DNA from: Zoogloeaceae bacterium
GTDB taxonomy: Bacteria > Pseudomonadota > Gammaproteobacteria > Burkholderiales > Rhodocyclaceae
Direction: 5' to 3'
DNA: 64,000 nucleotides
Assembly (NCBI GenBank): GCA_024235635.1
Contig: JACKMA010000002.1
Span: 868,001-932,000 of the forward strand
Shown piece by piece: positions 37,084 through 45,447 of this stretch. Under the pieces are notes generated by a model. The model was not told the origin of the DNA. It was given only the letters and a program-made list of their open reading frames with translations, and did not search any database. The position numbers and the translations under genes were made by a program. The stretch's first letter is position 1. Every line of letters starts with the position of its first letter.

Positions 37084-37986
37084 ATGTCAGTCAAATATGT
37101 TGCAGGCGCCGGGCTCACCTGGCTGGCGCTGATCGGCGCCGCCGGCGCCGTCGAAGGCGAGACCGCCGCGAGCCGCATGCAGGCTCAGGCGGTCGACGTC
37201 GCGCAACTCGAGAAGCGATTCTCGTCGGTCGGCACGCTGCTGACGACCTCGTCCGCTGCCAAGCAGATCGAGGCGAGCGGGGAACCCGAGTCGATGCGTC
37301 GCCATGCCGATGCGAAGCGGCTCTACGAACAGGCCAAGGAGGCATTTGCCGCGGGCGACCATGCGACCGCATCGCGGCTTCTGTCCGAAGCCAGCGTCAC
37401 GATGTTCTCGGCGGTCAGGACTGCCGCACCGGAACGGATCAGTTCGCAAAAGGCGCAGACCGACTTCAACAACAAGCTCGAAAGCGTCAAGGCGCTGCTG
37501 GCCGCGCAGAAGCGGATCAGCGAGGAGAAAAGTGAGGTCAAGGATGCCGCCGACAGTGCACGGCAGATCGAGGGCTTGCTGACCGAAGCTCAGCAGCAGG
37601 CGGATGGCAATCGCCTGACCGAGGCGCGGGCCACGCTCGAGCGGGCCTACCTGATGGCCAAGGCGTCGATCAGTTCGATGCGCACCGGCGATACGCTGGT
37701 GCGCTCGCTGCATTTCGCCAGCAAGGAAGAGGAATATCACTACGAGCTCGATCGCAACGACACTCATCAGATGCTGATCAAGGTGCTGGTGGAAGATCGC
37801 AGCAAGGCCAATCCGTCGATGGACGAACGCATGAAGGCTTTCCTCGAGCGTGCCGGACAGTTGCGCGGGCAGGCCGAGTCGAGTGCTTCGCGTGGCGACT
37901 ACTCGGGCGCCATCCAGTTGCTCGAAACCTCGACCTCGGAGCTGGTCAAGGCGATCCGCAATGCGGGCATCTACATTCCGGGTTGA
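37084..37986 (+). CDS. Exported helical protein of unknown function
   Basis: 300 residues. A signal peptide (cleavage near GAVEG) is followed by almost purely helical, coiled-coil or TPR-like sequence rich in Ala, Glu, Lys and Gln (YEQAKEAFAAGDHATASRLL and LTEARATLERAYLMAKAS look like helical-hairpin units). No Cys, so it is not a cytochrome. GGAGGAG precedes the ATG. Its position between trihaem cytochrome genes suggests a scaffold or periplasm-spanning spacer for the conduit; I cannot assign it to a named family. Confidence 0.75.
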   Translation: MSVKYVAGAGLTWLALIGAAGAVEGETAASRMQAQAVDVAQLEKRFSSVGTLLTTSSAAKQIEASGEPESMRRHADAKRLYEQAKEAFAAGDHATASRLLSEASVTMFSAVRTAAPERISSQKAQTDFNNKLESVKALLAAQKRISEEKSEVKDAADSARQIEGLLTEAQQQADGNRLTEARATLERAYLMAKASISSMRTGDTLVRSLHFASKEEEYHYELDRNDTHQMLIKVLVEDRSKANPSMDERMKAFLERAGQLRGQAESSASRGDYSGAIQLLETSTSELVKAIRNAGIYIPG

Positions 37987-38004
37987 GTCGGGAGCCCGGA
38001 TCGC

Positions 38005-38646
38005 GTGCCGTTTCGACCCACCGTTCTGATCGCACTGCTGTTCGCGTCGATGGCGCCTTCGACGCCCCACGCCGGCGAGTGGGCCAAGCTCGCCGAGGAC
38101 GGCGTCCACGATCCCAACGGCCCCGCCATCGGGCTGCTCCAGCAGCCCGGGGACGCCTTGCCGAACCTGCCCGGCGACACCGCCGGCAACCAGGTGCACT
38201 GGATCAAGGCGCTGCGCACCGGCGTGATCCAGCCACGCCCCAGTATCGATCCTGCGCGCGAGGACCGCAGGCTCGACAAAGACATCTACCTCGATCTCTA
38301 CGGCAGCATGCCTTCGGTCCGTTTTCCCCACCTGGCGCACACCGAATGGCTGGACTGCACGAACTGCCATGACCACCTGTTTCTGCCGAAGCGCGGCGCC
38401 AACAACATCAGCATGTTCCTGATCCTGCAGGGTCAGCAATGCGGGGTGTGCCACGGGGCGGTGGCGTTTCCGCTGACCGAATGCAGCCGCTGCCATTCGG
38501 TGCCGAACAACCAGGCCCAACGCATCGTCGCCGCAATCGAGGCCGAAGAGGCCAAGCGTTCAGCGGCCGACGGCGACAAGGCCGCAACCGACAGTGGCAG
38601 CCAGTCGCAGCCCCGCGTGCTCGACGGCAAGGCGAAGACGAAATGA
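38005..38646 (+). CDS. Trihaem c7-type cytochrome (module B)
   Basis: 213 residues from a GTG start. Signal peptide (about 1-23) and three haem motifs, CTNCH, CGVCH and CSRCH, in the arrangement RFPHLAHTEWLDCTNCHDH shared with the C-terminal half of 35611-36528 and with 61976-62581. A Lys/Ala-rich tail of about 45 residues follows the last haem. Periplasmic electron carrier by family. It overlaps the next gene by four bases. Confidence 0.88.
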   Translation: MPFRPTVLIALLFASMAPSTPHAGEWAKLAEDGVHDPNGPAIGLLQQPGDALPNLPGDTAGNQVHWIKALRTGVIQPRPSIDPAREDRRLDKDIYLDLYGSMPSVRFPHLAHTEWLDCTNCHDHLFLPKRGANNISMFLILQGQQCGVCHGAVAFPLTECSRCHSVPNNQAQRIVAAIEAEEAKRSAADGDKAATDSGSQSQPRVLDGKAKTK

Positions 38647-39041
38647 GGGCGTTCGCGTCGTTGCGCCGGATGCCTGCGCTGGTGCTGCTTGCGGTCGCGC
38701 TCGGGACCGGCGTCAGCACGCGGTCGCACGCCGAATATGCAGACGTCGTCCTCAATCGCACCGCCGAGAAGGAAGGCATGCGGCCGGTGGTGTTTCCCCA
38801 TTGGTTCCATCGCATCCGCTTCCGATGCAAGGTGTGCCACGCCGAACTCGGCTTCAAGATGCGCGCCGGATCGAATCTGGTGACGATGGGCGACATCATC
38901 GACGGCAAGTTCTGCGGCGCCTGCCACAATGGTGAAATTGCATGGGCGCCAGAAAACTGTGATCTCTGCCATTCCGGCAAGCCGGGCCTGCCCCCGGGGA
39001 TCTTCGGAGGACACGAAACCAATGGCCCGGGAATCTGGTAG
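38643..39041 (+). CDS. Trihaem c7-type cytochrome (module A paralogue)
   Basis: 132 residues, signal peptide ending in SHAEY, hemes CKVCH, CGACH and CDLCH. It is a close paralogue of 35183-35614 (FPHWFHRIRFRCKVCHAELGF, then IDGKFCGACHNGEIAW). The order B-A here mirrors A-B at 35183-36528, so a two-gene cassette has been duplicated. The 3' end overlaps the following propeller gene by 20 bp. Confidence 0.9.
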   Translation: MRAFASLRRMPALVLLAVALGTGVSTRSHAEYADVVLNRTAEKEGMRPVVFPHWFHRIRFRCKVCHAELGFKMRAGSNLVTMGDIIDGKFCGACHNGEIAWAPENCDLCHSGKPGLPPGIFGGHETNGPGIW

Positions 39042-39948
39042 ACACCTGTTGATCGCGCTGGTGATGACCCTGTCCGTCCCGATTTCGGCGGCGGCCGGCA
39101 CCGACTCGGCGAACGGCACTGCGGAGCACCTGCTGCTGCGCGAGGAGTCCGTCGGCGCCGGCCTGCTCGGCACGTCACCGGCCGGCACGGCAGGTTTCGC
39201 CGGCTTCATGAACCCGACGGCGCTGGCCGCGGAAGGCAACACGCTGTTCGTCGCGGATCAGGGCCAACGCCGGGTCTACCGGGTCGAACTGGACAGTCGT
39301 GAAGTCACGCCCGTCGCCCCCCTGGGCGGCGCCACACCACGTCTGCGCATCGGCATCGCGCGCAGTTGGTTCCTGCTGCCGCCGACCGGCAATGTGGTCC
39401 GCGAGTTCGATCCGGACGGCAAGCTGCGCGCGGAGTACACCAGTGTCGAGTTCACTCAGGCGATCGATGCTCTGCGTGAACCTCGCAGCGGCCGGATCTG
39501 GGTCTTCGATTTCTCGGGCACGGTGTACGAATTTTCGCCGGGAGGGTCCCTGCTGGAATCGCGGCGAATCCTGGCGGATCGGGGCACTGCGGTACAAGCT
39601 GCCGCGGCCGGGCCGGAATTTGCCTATGTTCTCGATCGGACCTGCGCCTGCGTGATCGAACTCGATCAGCACGGCCTGCCGATGCGGATGATCGCCGACG
39701 GCGAACTGGCCTTCGCCAGCGACCTCGCCGTCGACGATTATGGCCGCATCTGGGTTACCCAGCACGACCAGACACAGATCACGCTGATCGACCACAACGA
39801 GTCGCTCCACCGCATCGACCTTCGCACGGTCGGACTCAACCGCCTGTCGGCCCTGACGATCGCCGGGGGCCGCCTGTTTGCCGCCGACCCGACCACCGCC
39901 ACGGTCACCACCTTCCGCCTGCTGCCGCCCGATACCGCCCGCCGGTGA
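39022..39948 (+). CDS. Exported NHL-like beta-propeller protein
   Basis: 308 residues. Signal peptide (about 1-25, ending near SAAAG) followed by degenerate propeller blades (GNTLFVADQGQRRVYRVEL, GRIWVFDFSGTVYEF, YGRIWVTQHDQTQITLI, GGRLFAADPTTATVTTF). No lipobox, unlike its two relatives. The CAC motif near residue 210 is not a haem site. Overlaps both neighbours, so it is tightly coupled in the operon. Likely protein-protein scaffold of the conduit; function not shown. Confidence 0.82.
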   Translation: MARESGRHLLIALVMTLSVPISAAAGTDSANGTAEHLLLREESVGAGLLGTSPAGTAGFAGFMNPTALAAEGNTLFVADQGQRRVYRVELDSREVTPVAPLGGATPRLRIGIARSWFLLPPTGNVVREFDPDGKLRAEYTSVEFTQAIDALREPRSGRIWVFDFSGTVYEFSPGGSLLESRRILADRGTAVQAAAAGPEFAYVLDRTCACVIELDQHGLPMRMIADGELAFASDLAVDDYGRIWVTQHDQTQITLIDHNESLHRIDLRTVGLNRLSALTIAGGRLFAADPTTATVTTFRLLPPDTARR

Positions 39949-41018
39949 CCGCATTGATCCGTTCGCTGCGCCTAGTTGTGGTGCTGTCCATGCTGGCACT
40001 GGCGGCCTGCTCGTCGGCCCCGGCGCGACTGCACCTGGGCGTCGGAGACGATCCGGTGCTGTCGCGCCTGATGTGGCCGCCCGGCCCGGAGATCCCGCGC
40101 TACCAGTTCGCCGGGCAGTTGTTCGGCGAGGTCAACTTCGTCCGCGACGAGGCTGCGGACGGCGCCCTGACCCGCTTCTTTCGCTGGCTGGTCGGCCTCG
40201 CCGACGATCGTCCGAAGACCTTGCAGAGGCCTCAGGGGGTGGCGGTCGATTCCGACGGTCGCATTCTCGTCAGCGACGTCAGCCGGGCTGCGGTCTTCGT
40301 CTTCGACGGCATCGCCGGCGAACTGCGTATCCTCGAGTACGCCTCCGGCCAGCGTCGCTTCGTTGCACCGATCGGCATCGCCACCGACGACGACGGCAGC
40401 TTCTGGGTCGCCGACGCCGAACTTGCGGTCGTTGCCCATCTGAAGCCGGACGGCACCACGCTGCCGCCAATCGGCGTCGGCGAACTCGAGCGACCCACCG
40501 GTCTTGCGCGGGACCCGGTCAGCGGCCGACTGTACGTCGCCGACACCCACCGCCACGTGGTGCGGGAATTTGCCCGCGACGGCACGGCGTTGCGTACCTT
40601 TGGCCGGCGCGGACACGACGACGAAGGCTTCAACTACCCGACTCATCTCGCGATCCGCGGCAACGAACTTCTCGTCACGGACACGATGAACAGCCGGGTA
40701 CAGATCCTGCGTATCGACAGCGGCGAGTTTCTCGGCAGCATCGGGCGGCGCGGCCTCTATACGGGCAACCTGGTGCGCCCGAAAGGGGTCGCTACCGATG
40801 CCGACGGAAACATCTACATCATCGAGTCGCTATACGATAATTTGTTGATATTCAATAGCAAAGGCCAATTCCTGATGCCCATCGGCGGTGTCGGCCACGA
40901 GGTCGGCAAGTTCTACCTGCCGTCAGGGGTCACCGTAGACGACCTGGGCCGGATCCTCGTCGCCGACACCTTCAACGGACGTGTCGCGATTTTCCAGTAT
41001 CTGGGAAACAATCAATAA
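39945..41018 (+). CDS. NHL-repeat beta-propeller lipoprotein
   Basis: 357 residues from GTG 39945 (GTGA overlap with the previous stop). Lipobox LALAAC (Cys22), then a six-bladed NHL propeller with blades such as GRILVSDVSRAAVFVFD, GRLYVADTHRHVVREF, ELLVTDTMNSRVQIL and GNIYIIESLYDNLLIF. Same architecture as 29554-30684, which likewise sits beside an OmcE-type cytochrome. It ends one base before the 11-haem cytochrome gene, linking the two functionally. Confidence 0.9.
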   Translation: MTALIRSLRLVVVLSMLALAACSSAPARLHLGVGDDPVLSRLMWPPGPEIPRYQFAGQLFGEVNFVRDEAADGALTRFFRWLVGLADDRPKTLQRPQGVAVDSDGRILVSDVSRAAVFVFDGIAGELRILEYASGQRRFVAPIGIATDDDGSFWVADAELAVVAHLKPDGTTLPPIGVGELERPTGLARDPVSGRLYVADTHRHVVREFARDGTALRTFGRRGHDDEGFNYPTHLAIRGNELLVTDTMNSRVQILRIDSGEFLGSIGRRGLYTGNLVRPKGVATDADGNIYIIESLYDNLLIFNSKGQFLMPIGGVGHEVGKFYLPSGVTVDDLGRILVADTFNGRVAIFQYLGNNQ

Positions 41019-41019
41019 G

Positions 41020-43608
41020 ATGAGATCGTCGCCAGCCCTCGTCGCCCTCGTGCTCGCCCTGGCCGCCGGCGCCGTGTCCGCCGAAAGGGTGTCGGACGTG
41101 CGCGCCACCAAGCACAACTTCTCGGCGACCGAGGTCGGCCGCACCACCGGAAGCGCCCCGTCGCGCAATGTCGTCGCCAGCAGCGAGACCGAAGTCTGCG
41201 TGTTCTGCCACACCCCGCACGCGGCCAACACCGCGGCGCCCGCGCCCCTGTGGAACCGCGAACTGGGGGCCACCGCCTACACCCCCTACACCTCGTCCAG
41301 CCTCGATGCAGAAGTCATCCGCGGCCAGGCGCTCGACCAGCCGGGGGGCAGCTCGAAGCTCTGCCTGTCGTGTCACGACGGCACGCTGGCCATCGGCAAC
41401 GTCAATGTCCAGGCCGGCCGCACCGACGTGTCGATCGCGATGTCCGGCACCGCCGGCGACGGCACGATGCCGGCCGGACAGGGCGCCACCACCGGCTTCA
41501 CCCGTGACCTCGGCGTCGACCTGACCAATGACCATCCGATCTCGGTGACCTTCGACACCACCCTCGCGGCCCGCGATGGCGAATTGCGTCCGGTGGACGC
41601 CCAGCAGCGCTGGCCCGCCGACGGTTCGATCATCGGCGTGCGCGCCGCCCGCTTCAAGCCGGCGATACCGCTGGAGCCCACCGGCGACTTCAGCGAGGGG
41701 CAGGTGCAATGCGCGAGTTGCCACGACCCCCATCTGTTCGACACCGAGGAAGCCACCAAGGGACCGCAGAAGTTCCTGCGCCAGAACCGCTTCCAGGAAG
41801 TGCAGCCGACCGACAGCCACAATCCGGATTCGGACATCATCTGCCTGTCCTGCCACGACAAGAATCAGGGCAATGCCAGCTGGGCCTTCTCGGTGCATGC
41901 CAACGAGATTACTGCAGACGAGACCTACAAGACCGCGTCGGCCAGCCTGCGGGAGTTTCCGGATGCCCAGCCGGTGTGGCGCGCCGCCTGCCTCAACTGC
42001 CACGACACGCACACGGTACAGGGCTCTCGCCGACTGCTGCGCGAGGGCACCGACAGCATCTCGACACCGAAGACCGGTGGCAATCCGGCACTGGAAGAGA
42101 CCTGCTACCAGTGCCACACCACGACCGCGCAGAGCGTCGTCAACACTGCCAGCGGCACGGTGCCGAACATCCAGAGTGACTTCAACCTGACCCGGCACAT
42201 GCCGATCCGCTCGATCGAGCAACCGGCCGGTGAGGAACGACACGACATCAACGCCAATTTCGCGGATGGCCTGAGCGACTGCACCGGCCCAACCTCGGCA
42301 TGCGGCAAGGACTTGATGGAATCGCGCGACACCCTCGGGGTTGCGACGCTGGACAACCGTCACGCGGAATGTACCGACTGCCACAACCCGCACCGCATCA
42401 TCCGCAGCGCCAACGGCCTGCCGGGCTCGCTGACGCAGATCAACACCTCGTCCGACAGCCGCGCCACGCATGCCCATTCGGCGCCGCACACGAACGCAAT
42501 CTCCGGCGCGCTGCGCGGTCAATGGGGCGTCGAGCCGGTGTATGGCGGCGGCTCGTTCTTCTCGTTGCCGATCAGCTACATCGTCAAGCGCGGCGACCCG
42601 GGCACCAATACCAGCACGGCCGCCGCCCAGCCCTACCTCACGCGCGAGTATCAGATCTGCCTGAAGTGCCATTCGGACTTCGGCTACACCGACGACAACG
42701 TGCTGCCGAGCGGCAACACCCGGCCCCGGCTCGACAGCTCGACCAGCCTGACCGGCACCAATCCGGACGGTCGTACCAACTTCGAGCGCTATACCAACCA
42801 GGCCCGCGAATTCCAGCCCAACAACGCGGCCGGATCGACCGGCGCCGACGCAGCCTTTTCGACGAACAACTTCCGGAGCTGGCACCCGGTCATCGCCGCA
42901 ACCGGACGCACGCTCGGTACCCGGGGCATCACCAGTTCGTCGCCGTGGCTCAGCCCATGGACCAACAACGTCGGCACGCAGACGATGTACTGCTCGGATT
43001 GCCACGGCAGCGACACCGGCAACACCACCGTCGACCCGGGATCGAATCCGTGGGGGCCCCACGGCTCGCAGAACAAGTTCATCCTGAAGGGCGTCTGGGG
43101 TCCGGGCCAAGGTGGCACCGACCGCGACGGTACGCCGACGCCGGATTTCCTGTGCTTCAAATGCCACGATCGGCCAGTCTATTCGGGGCGCAACGACACC
43201 GGTCGCAGAACCGGTTTCTACAATTCCGACCGGGGTAACCTCCACAACTACCACACCGACAAGATCGAACACATCTTCTGCACCTGGTGCCATGTCGCCG
43301 TGCCCCACGGCTGGAAGAACAAGATGCTGCTGGTGAACCTCAACGACATCGGGCCGGAGGCCGGACAAACGGGGAGCAAGGAGGTTGCGACCAACGGCAA
43401 TGCCGCCAATTACAGCAACGGCCCGTACTACGTTCGTGCCAAGAACAAGATCATCAACTTTTCTCCGAGCGGCGACTGGGCCGAAAACTCCTGCGGATCG
43501 GCAGGCAAGGGCGCCGCAGATCGCATTCCCGCCAGCAATGGCAATACCAACAACACGACCGGCAGCGGCAAGGACTGGATGATCAGCACGTGCGACAACC
43601 CCCCGTGA
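41020..43608 (+). CDS. Eleven-haem cytochrome with OmcE-like N-terminal domain
   Basis: 862 residues. Signal peptide (about 1-21). Eleven haem motifs starting at Cys60, 115, 231, 275, 324, 362, 451, 547, 658, 712 and 754. Residues about 22-300 repeat the OmcE-like plan in order: TKHNF, CVFCHTPH, APLWNR, CLSCHDGT, LTNDHPI, CASCHDPH, CLSCHD. The remaining 560 residues add seven hemes and many Asn/Gly/Thr-rich loops, typical of an extracellular protein. It could cap a filament, anchor it at the cell surface, or act as terminal reductase (inference). The stop overlaps the ResB start. Confidence 0.9.
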   Translation: MRSSPALVALVLALAAGAVSAERVSDVRATKHNFSATEVGRTTGSAPSRNVVASSETEVCVFCHTPHAANTAAPAPLWNRELGATAYTPYTSSSLDAEVIRGQALDQPGGSSKLCLSCHDGTLAIGNVNVQAGRTDVSIAMSGTAGDGTMPAGQGATTGFTRDLGVDLTNDHPISVTFDTTLAARDGELRPVDAQQRWPADGSIIGVRAARFKPAIPLEPTGDFSEGQVQCASCHDPHLFDTEEATKGPQKFLRQNRFQEVQPTDSHNPDSDIICLSCHDKNQGNASWAFSVHANEITADETYKTASASLREFPDAQPVWRAACLNCHDTHTVQGSRRLLREGTDSISTPKTGGNPALEETCYQCHTTTAQSVVNTASGTVPNIQSDFNLTRHMPIRSIEQPAGEERHDINANFADGLSDCTGPTSACGKDLMESRDTLGVATLDNRHAECTDCHNPHRIIRSANGLPGSLTQINTSSDSRATHAHSAPHTNAISGALRGQWGVEPVYGGGSFFSLPISYIVKRGDPGTNTSTAAAQPYLTREYQICLKCHSDFGYTDDNVLPSGNTRPRLDSSTSLTGTNPDGRTNFERYTNQAREFQPNNAAGSTGADAAFSTNNFRSWHPVIAATGRTLGTRGITSSSPWLSPWTNNVGTQTMYCSDCHGSDTGNTTVDPGSNPWGPHGSQNKFILKGVWGPGQGGTDRDGTPTPDFLCFKCHDRPVYSGRNDTGRRTGFYNSDRGNLHNYHTDKIEHIFCTWCHVAVPHGWKNKMLLVNLNDIGPEAGQTGSKEVATNGNAANYSNGPYYVRAKNKIINFSPSGDWAENSCGSAGKGAADRIPASNGNTNNTTGSGKDWMISTCDNPP

Positions 43609-44630
43609 TCGAGTCCGCCCCGGGACAGTCCCTCGCCTCGGGCGGCTCCACGCCGCCCGTTTTTCTGCGCGGCGCGACGTGGCTGGGCTCACTCAAGCTC
43701 ACCCTCGCCCTGCTGGTGCTGCTGGTGCCGGCGATCGTGCTCGCCTACAACTCGGAAGCGTGGCGGAGCTGGCCGCTGGCCGTGCCGCTGACCGGGCTCG
43801 CGCTCAATCTGCTGGCCGCGCTGGCGAGCAATCCGGCATTCCGGCGACAGACTGCGCTGATCGTCTTCCATCTGGCACTGGTTGCACTGCTGCTGCTGAT
43901 CGCGGCGGGACGCGTGAGCTACCTGAAGGGCACGCTCGAGGTCACCGAAGGCGCCTGGTTCGAGGGCGGCGCCCTGACCTCGACCGACGCCGCACGCTGG
44001 CACGTCGGCGACCTCGACCAGGTCCGCTTCACCAATCTCGGATTCACCATCGACTACGCCCCCGGCATTCGCCGCGACACAACCCGCAACCGCGTCGGCT
44101 GGATCGACGAGAGCGGGCGCATGCGCGAAGCGACGGTCGGCGACCAATACCCGCTGGTGCTCGAGGGCTACCGCTTCTACACCAGCTTCAACAAGGGCTT
44201 CGCGCCGACCTTCACCTTCACGCCGGCTGGCGGCCAGGCGATTCTCGGCGCGGTGCACCTGCCCTCCTACCCGATCCACGAGTACGAGCAGACCCGCGAG
44301 TGGTCGCTGCCCGGCACCCGCCGGACGCTGTGGATCCTGCTCGATTTCGACGAGACCATTCTCGATCCGGCACAGCCGTCGGCGTTCCGGGTGCCGTCGG
44401 ACTTTCGGGTGATCGTGCGTGACGACGCCGAGCGCTGGGAACTTCGACCGGGCGAGTCCATCGACTTGCCGGAAGGCCGCCTCGAACTGGTCGGCCTGCG
44501 CACCTGGATGGGATACAACGTGTTCTACGACTGGACGCTGCCATGGCTCGCCGCCACCGCGGCACTCGCGGTGATCAGCCTGGGCTGGCACTTCGCGACC
44601 AAGTTCCGACGCAAGGCGTGGGACGCCTGA
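43605..44630 (+). CDS. resB: ResB-like cytochrome c biogenesis protein (System II)
   Basis: 341 residues from GTG 43605, overlapping the 11-haem cytochrome stop. Three N-terminal transmembrane helices, a periplasmic beta-rich domain (about 105-300) and a C-terminal helix give the ResB/Ccs1 topology. ResB and CcsA together export haem and attach it to CxxCH motifs in System II. It is shorter than classical ResB (about 400-550 residues), as is usual for versions beside multihaem cytochromes. System I genes are also present in this window. Confidence 0.85.
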   Translation: MIESAPGQSLASGGSTPPVFLRGATWLGSLKLTLALLVLLVPAIVLAYNSEAWRSWPLAVPLTGLALNLLAALASNPAFRRQTALIVFHLALVALLLLIAAGRVSYLKGTLEVTEGAWFEGGALTSTDAARWHVGDLDQVRFTNLGFTIDYAPGIRRDTTRNRVGWIDESGRMREATVGDQYPLVLEGYRFYTSFNKGFAPTFTFTPAGGQAILGAVHLPSYPIHEYEQTREWSLPGTRRTLWILLDFDETILDPAQPSAFRVPSDFRVIVRDDAERWELRPGESIDLPEGRLELVGLRTWMGYNVFYDWTLPWLAATAALAVISLGWHFATKFRRKAWDA

Positions 44631-44634
44631 GGCC

Positions 44635-45447
44635 ATGGAACGAGAACTGCAGATTCTCTGGGCCGCCATCGTCGCCTACGTGCTGGGCGGCGTGCTGGCG
44701 ATCTTCGGCGTGGCCCTCGGCCGCCGACAGGGCCGCTTCGTGCTGGGCCTGCTGTTGGCCGGCATGGCACTCCATACGGCGTCGCTGGCGCTGCGCTGGC
44801 AGCGCCTCGAACACGGCCCCTTCATCACGCTGTTCGAGATCCTGTCGTCGAACGTCTGGAGCCTGATGCTGGTGTTCCTGGTCGCCTACTGGCGGATCCC
44901 GAAGATCCGCCCCAGCGCGGCGGTGGTGATGCCGGTGCTGTTCGTACTGATGGGCTGGCTGATGCTCGCCCATCCCGGCGAGGGTCACTTTCCGCCGACC
45001 TACCGCACGCCGTGGCTGTTCATCCACATCGGCATGGCCAAGGTCTTCCTCGGCGCCACCCTGGTCGCCCTCGGCATCGCCGGCATTGTCCTGCTGCGCC
45101 GCTTCGGCATTGCCAAGCAGCGCTTCGCGACATTGCCGGACGACCGGCGCCTGGACGAACTCGCCTATCGCTTCATGGCGCTGGCGCTGGTCTTCGACAC
45201 CCTGATGCTGATCACCGGCGCGATCTGGGCACAGGACGCGTGGGGGCGCTACTGGGCGTGGGATCCACTCGAGACCTGGTCCTTCGTGACCTGGCTGCTG
45301 CTCGCCTTCGCGATCCACCTGCGCCTCACCTACCGCCCGCAACCGGTGCGCAATGCGTGGATGATCGTCGCGGTCTTCGTGCTCGCCTTCCTGACCTTCT
45401 TCGGCGTGCCCTTCGTCTCCGAATCGCCGCACAAGGGGGCGGTATGA
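44635..45447 (+). CDS. ccsA: CcsA-like cytochrome c assembly protein (System II)
   Basis: 270 residues with about eight transmembrane helices and the haem-handling tryptophan motif GRYWAWDPLETWSFVTWL. Conserved histidines lie in FIHIGM and near the C-terminus (AFAIHLRL). It should pair with the ResB four bases upstream to form a haem lyase. ATGA overlap with the next gene. The location suggests a synthetase dedicated to the multihaem proteins upstream. Confidence 0.92.
   Translation: MERELQILWAAIVAYVLGGVLAIFGVALGRRQGRFVLGLLLAGMALHTASLALRWQRLEHGPFITLFEILSSNVWSLMLVFLVAYWRIPKIRPSAAVVMPVLFVLMGWLMLAHPGEGHFPPTYRTPWLFIHIGMAKVFLGATLVALGIAGIVLLRRFGIAKQRFATLPDDRRLDELAYRFMALALVFDTLMLITGAIWAQDAWGRYWAWDPLETWSFVTWLLLAFAIHLRLTYRPQPVRNAWMIVAVFVLAFLTFFGVPFVSESPHKGAV

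Noticed and set aside
39022..39948. CAC motif in the propeller protein as a haem site
   Set aside because: There is no CxxCH; the cysteines are two residues apart without the following histidine.
40972..43692. 906-codon minus-strand open frame opposite the 11-haem cytochrome
   Set aside because: Antisense shadow; the plus strand has 11 CxxCH motifs and a signal peptide.
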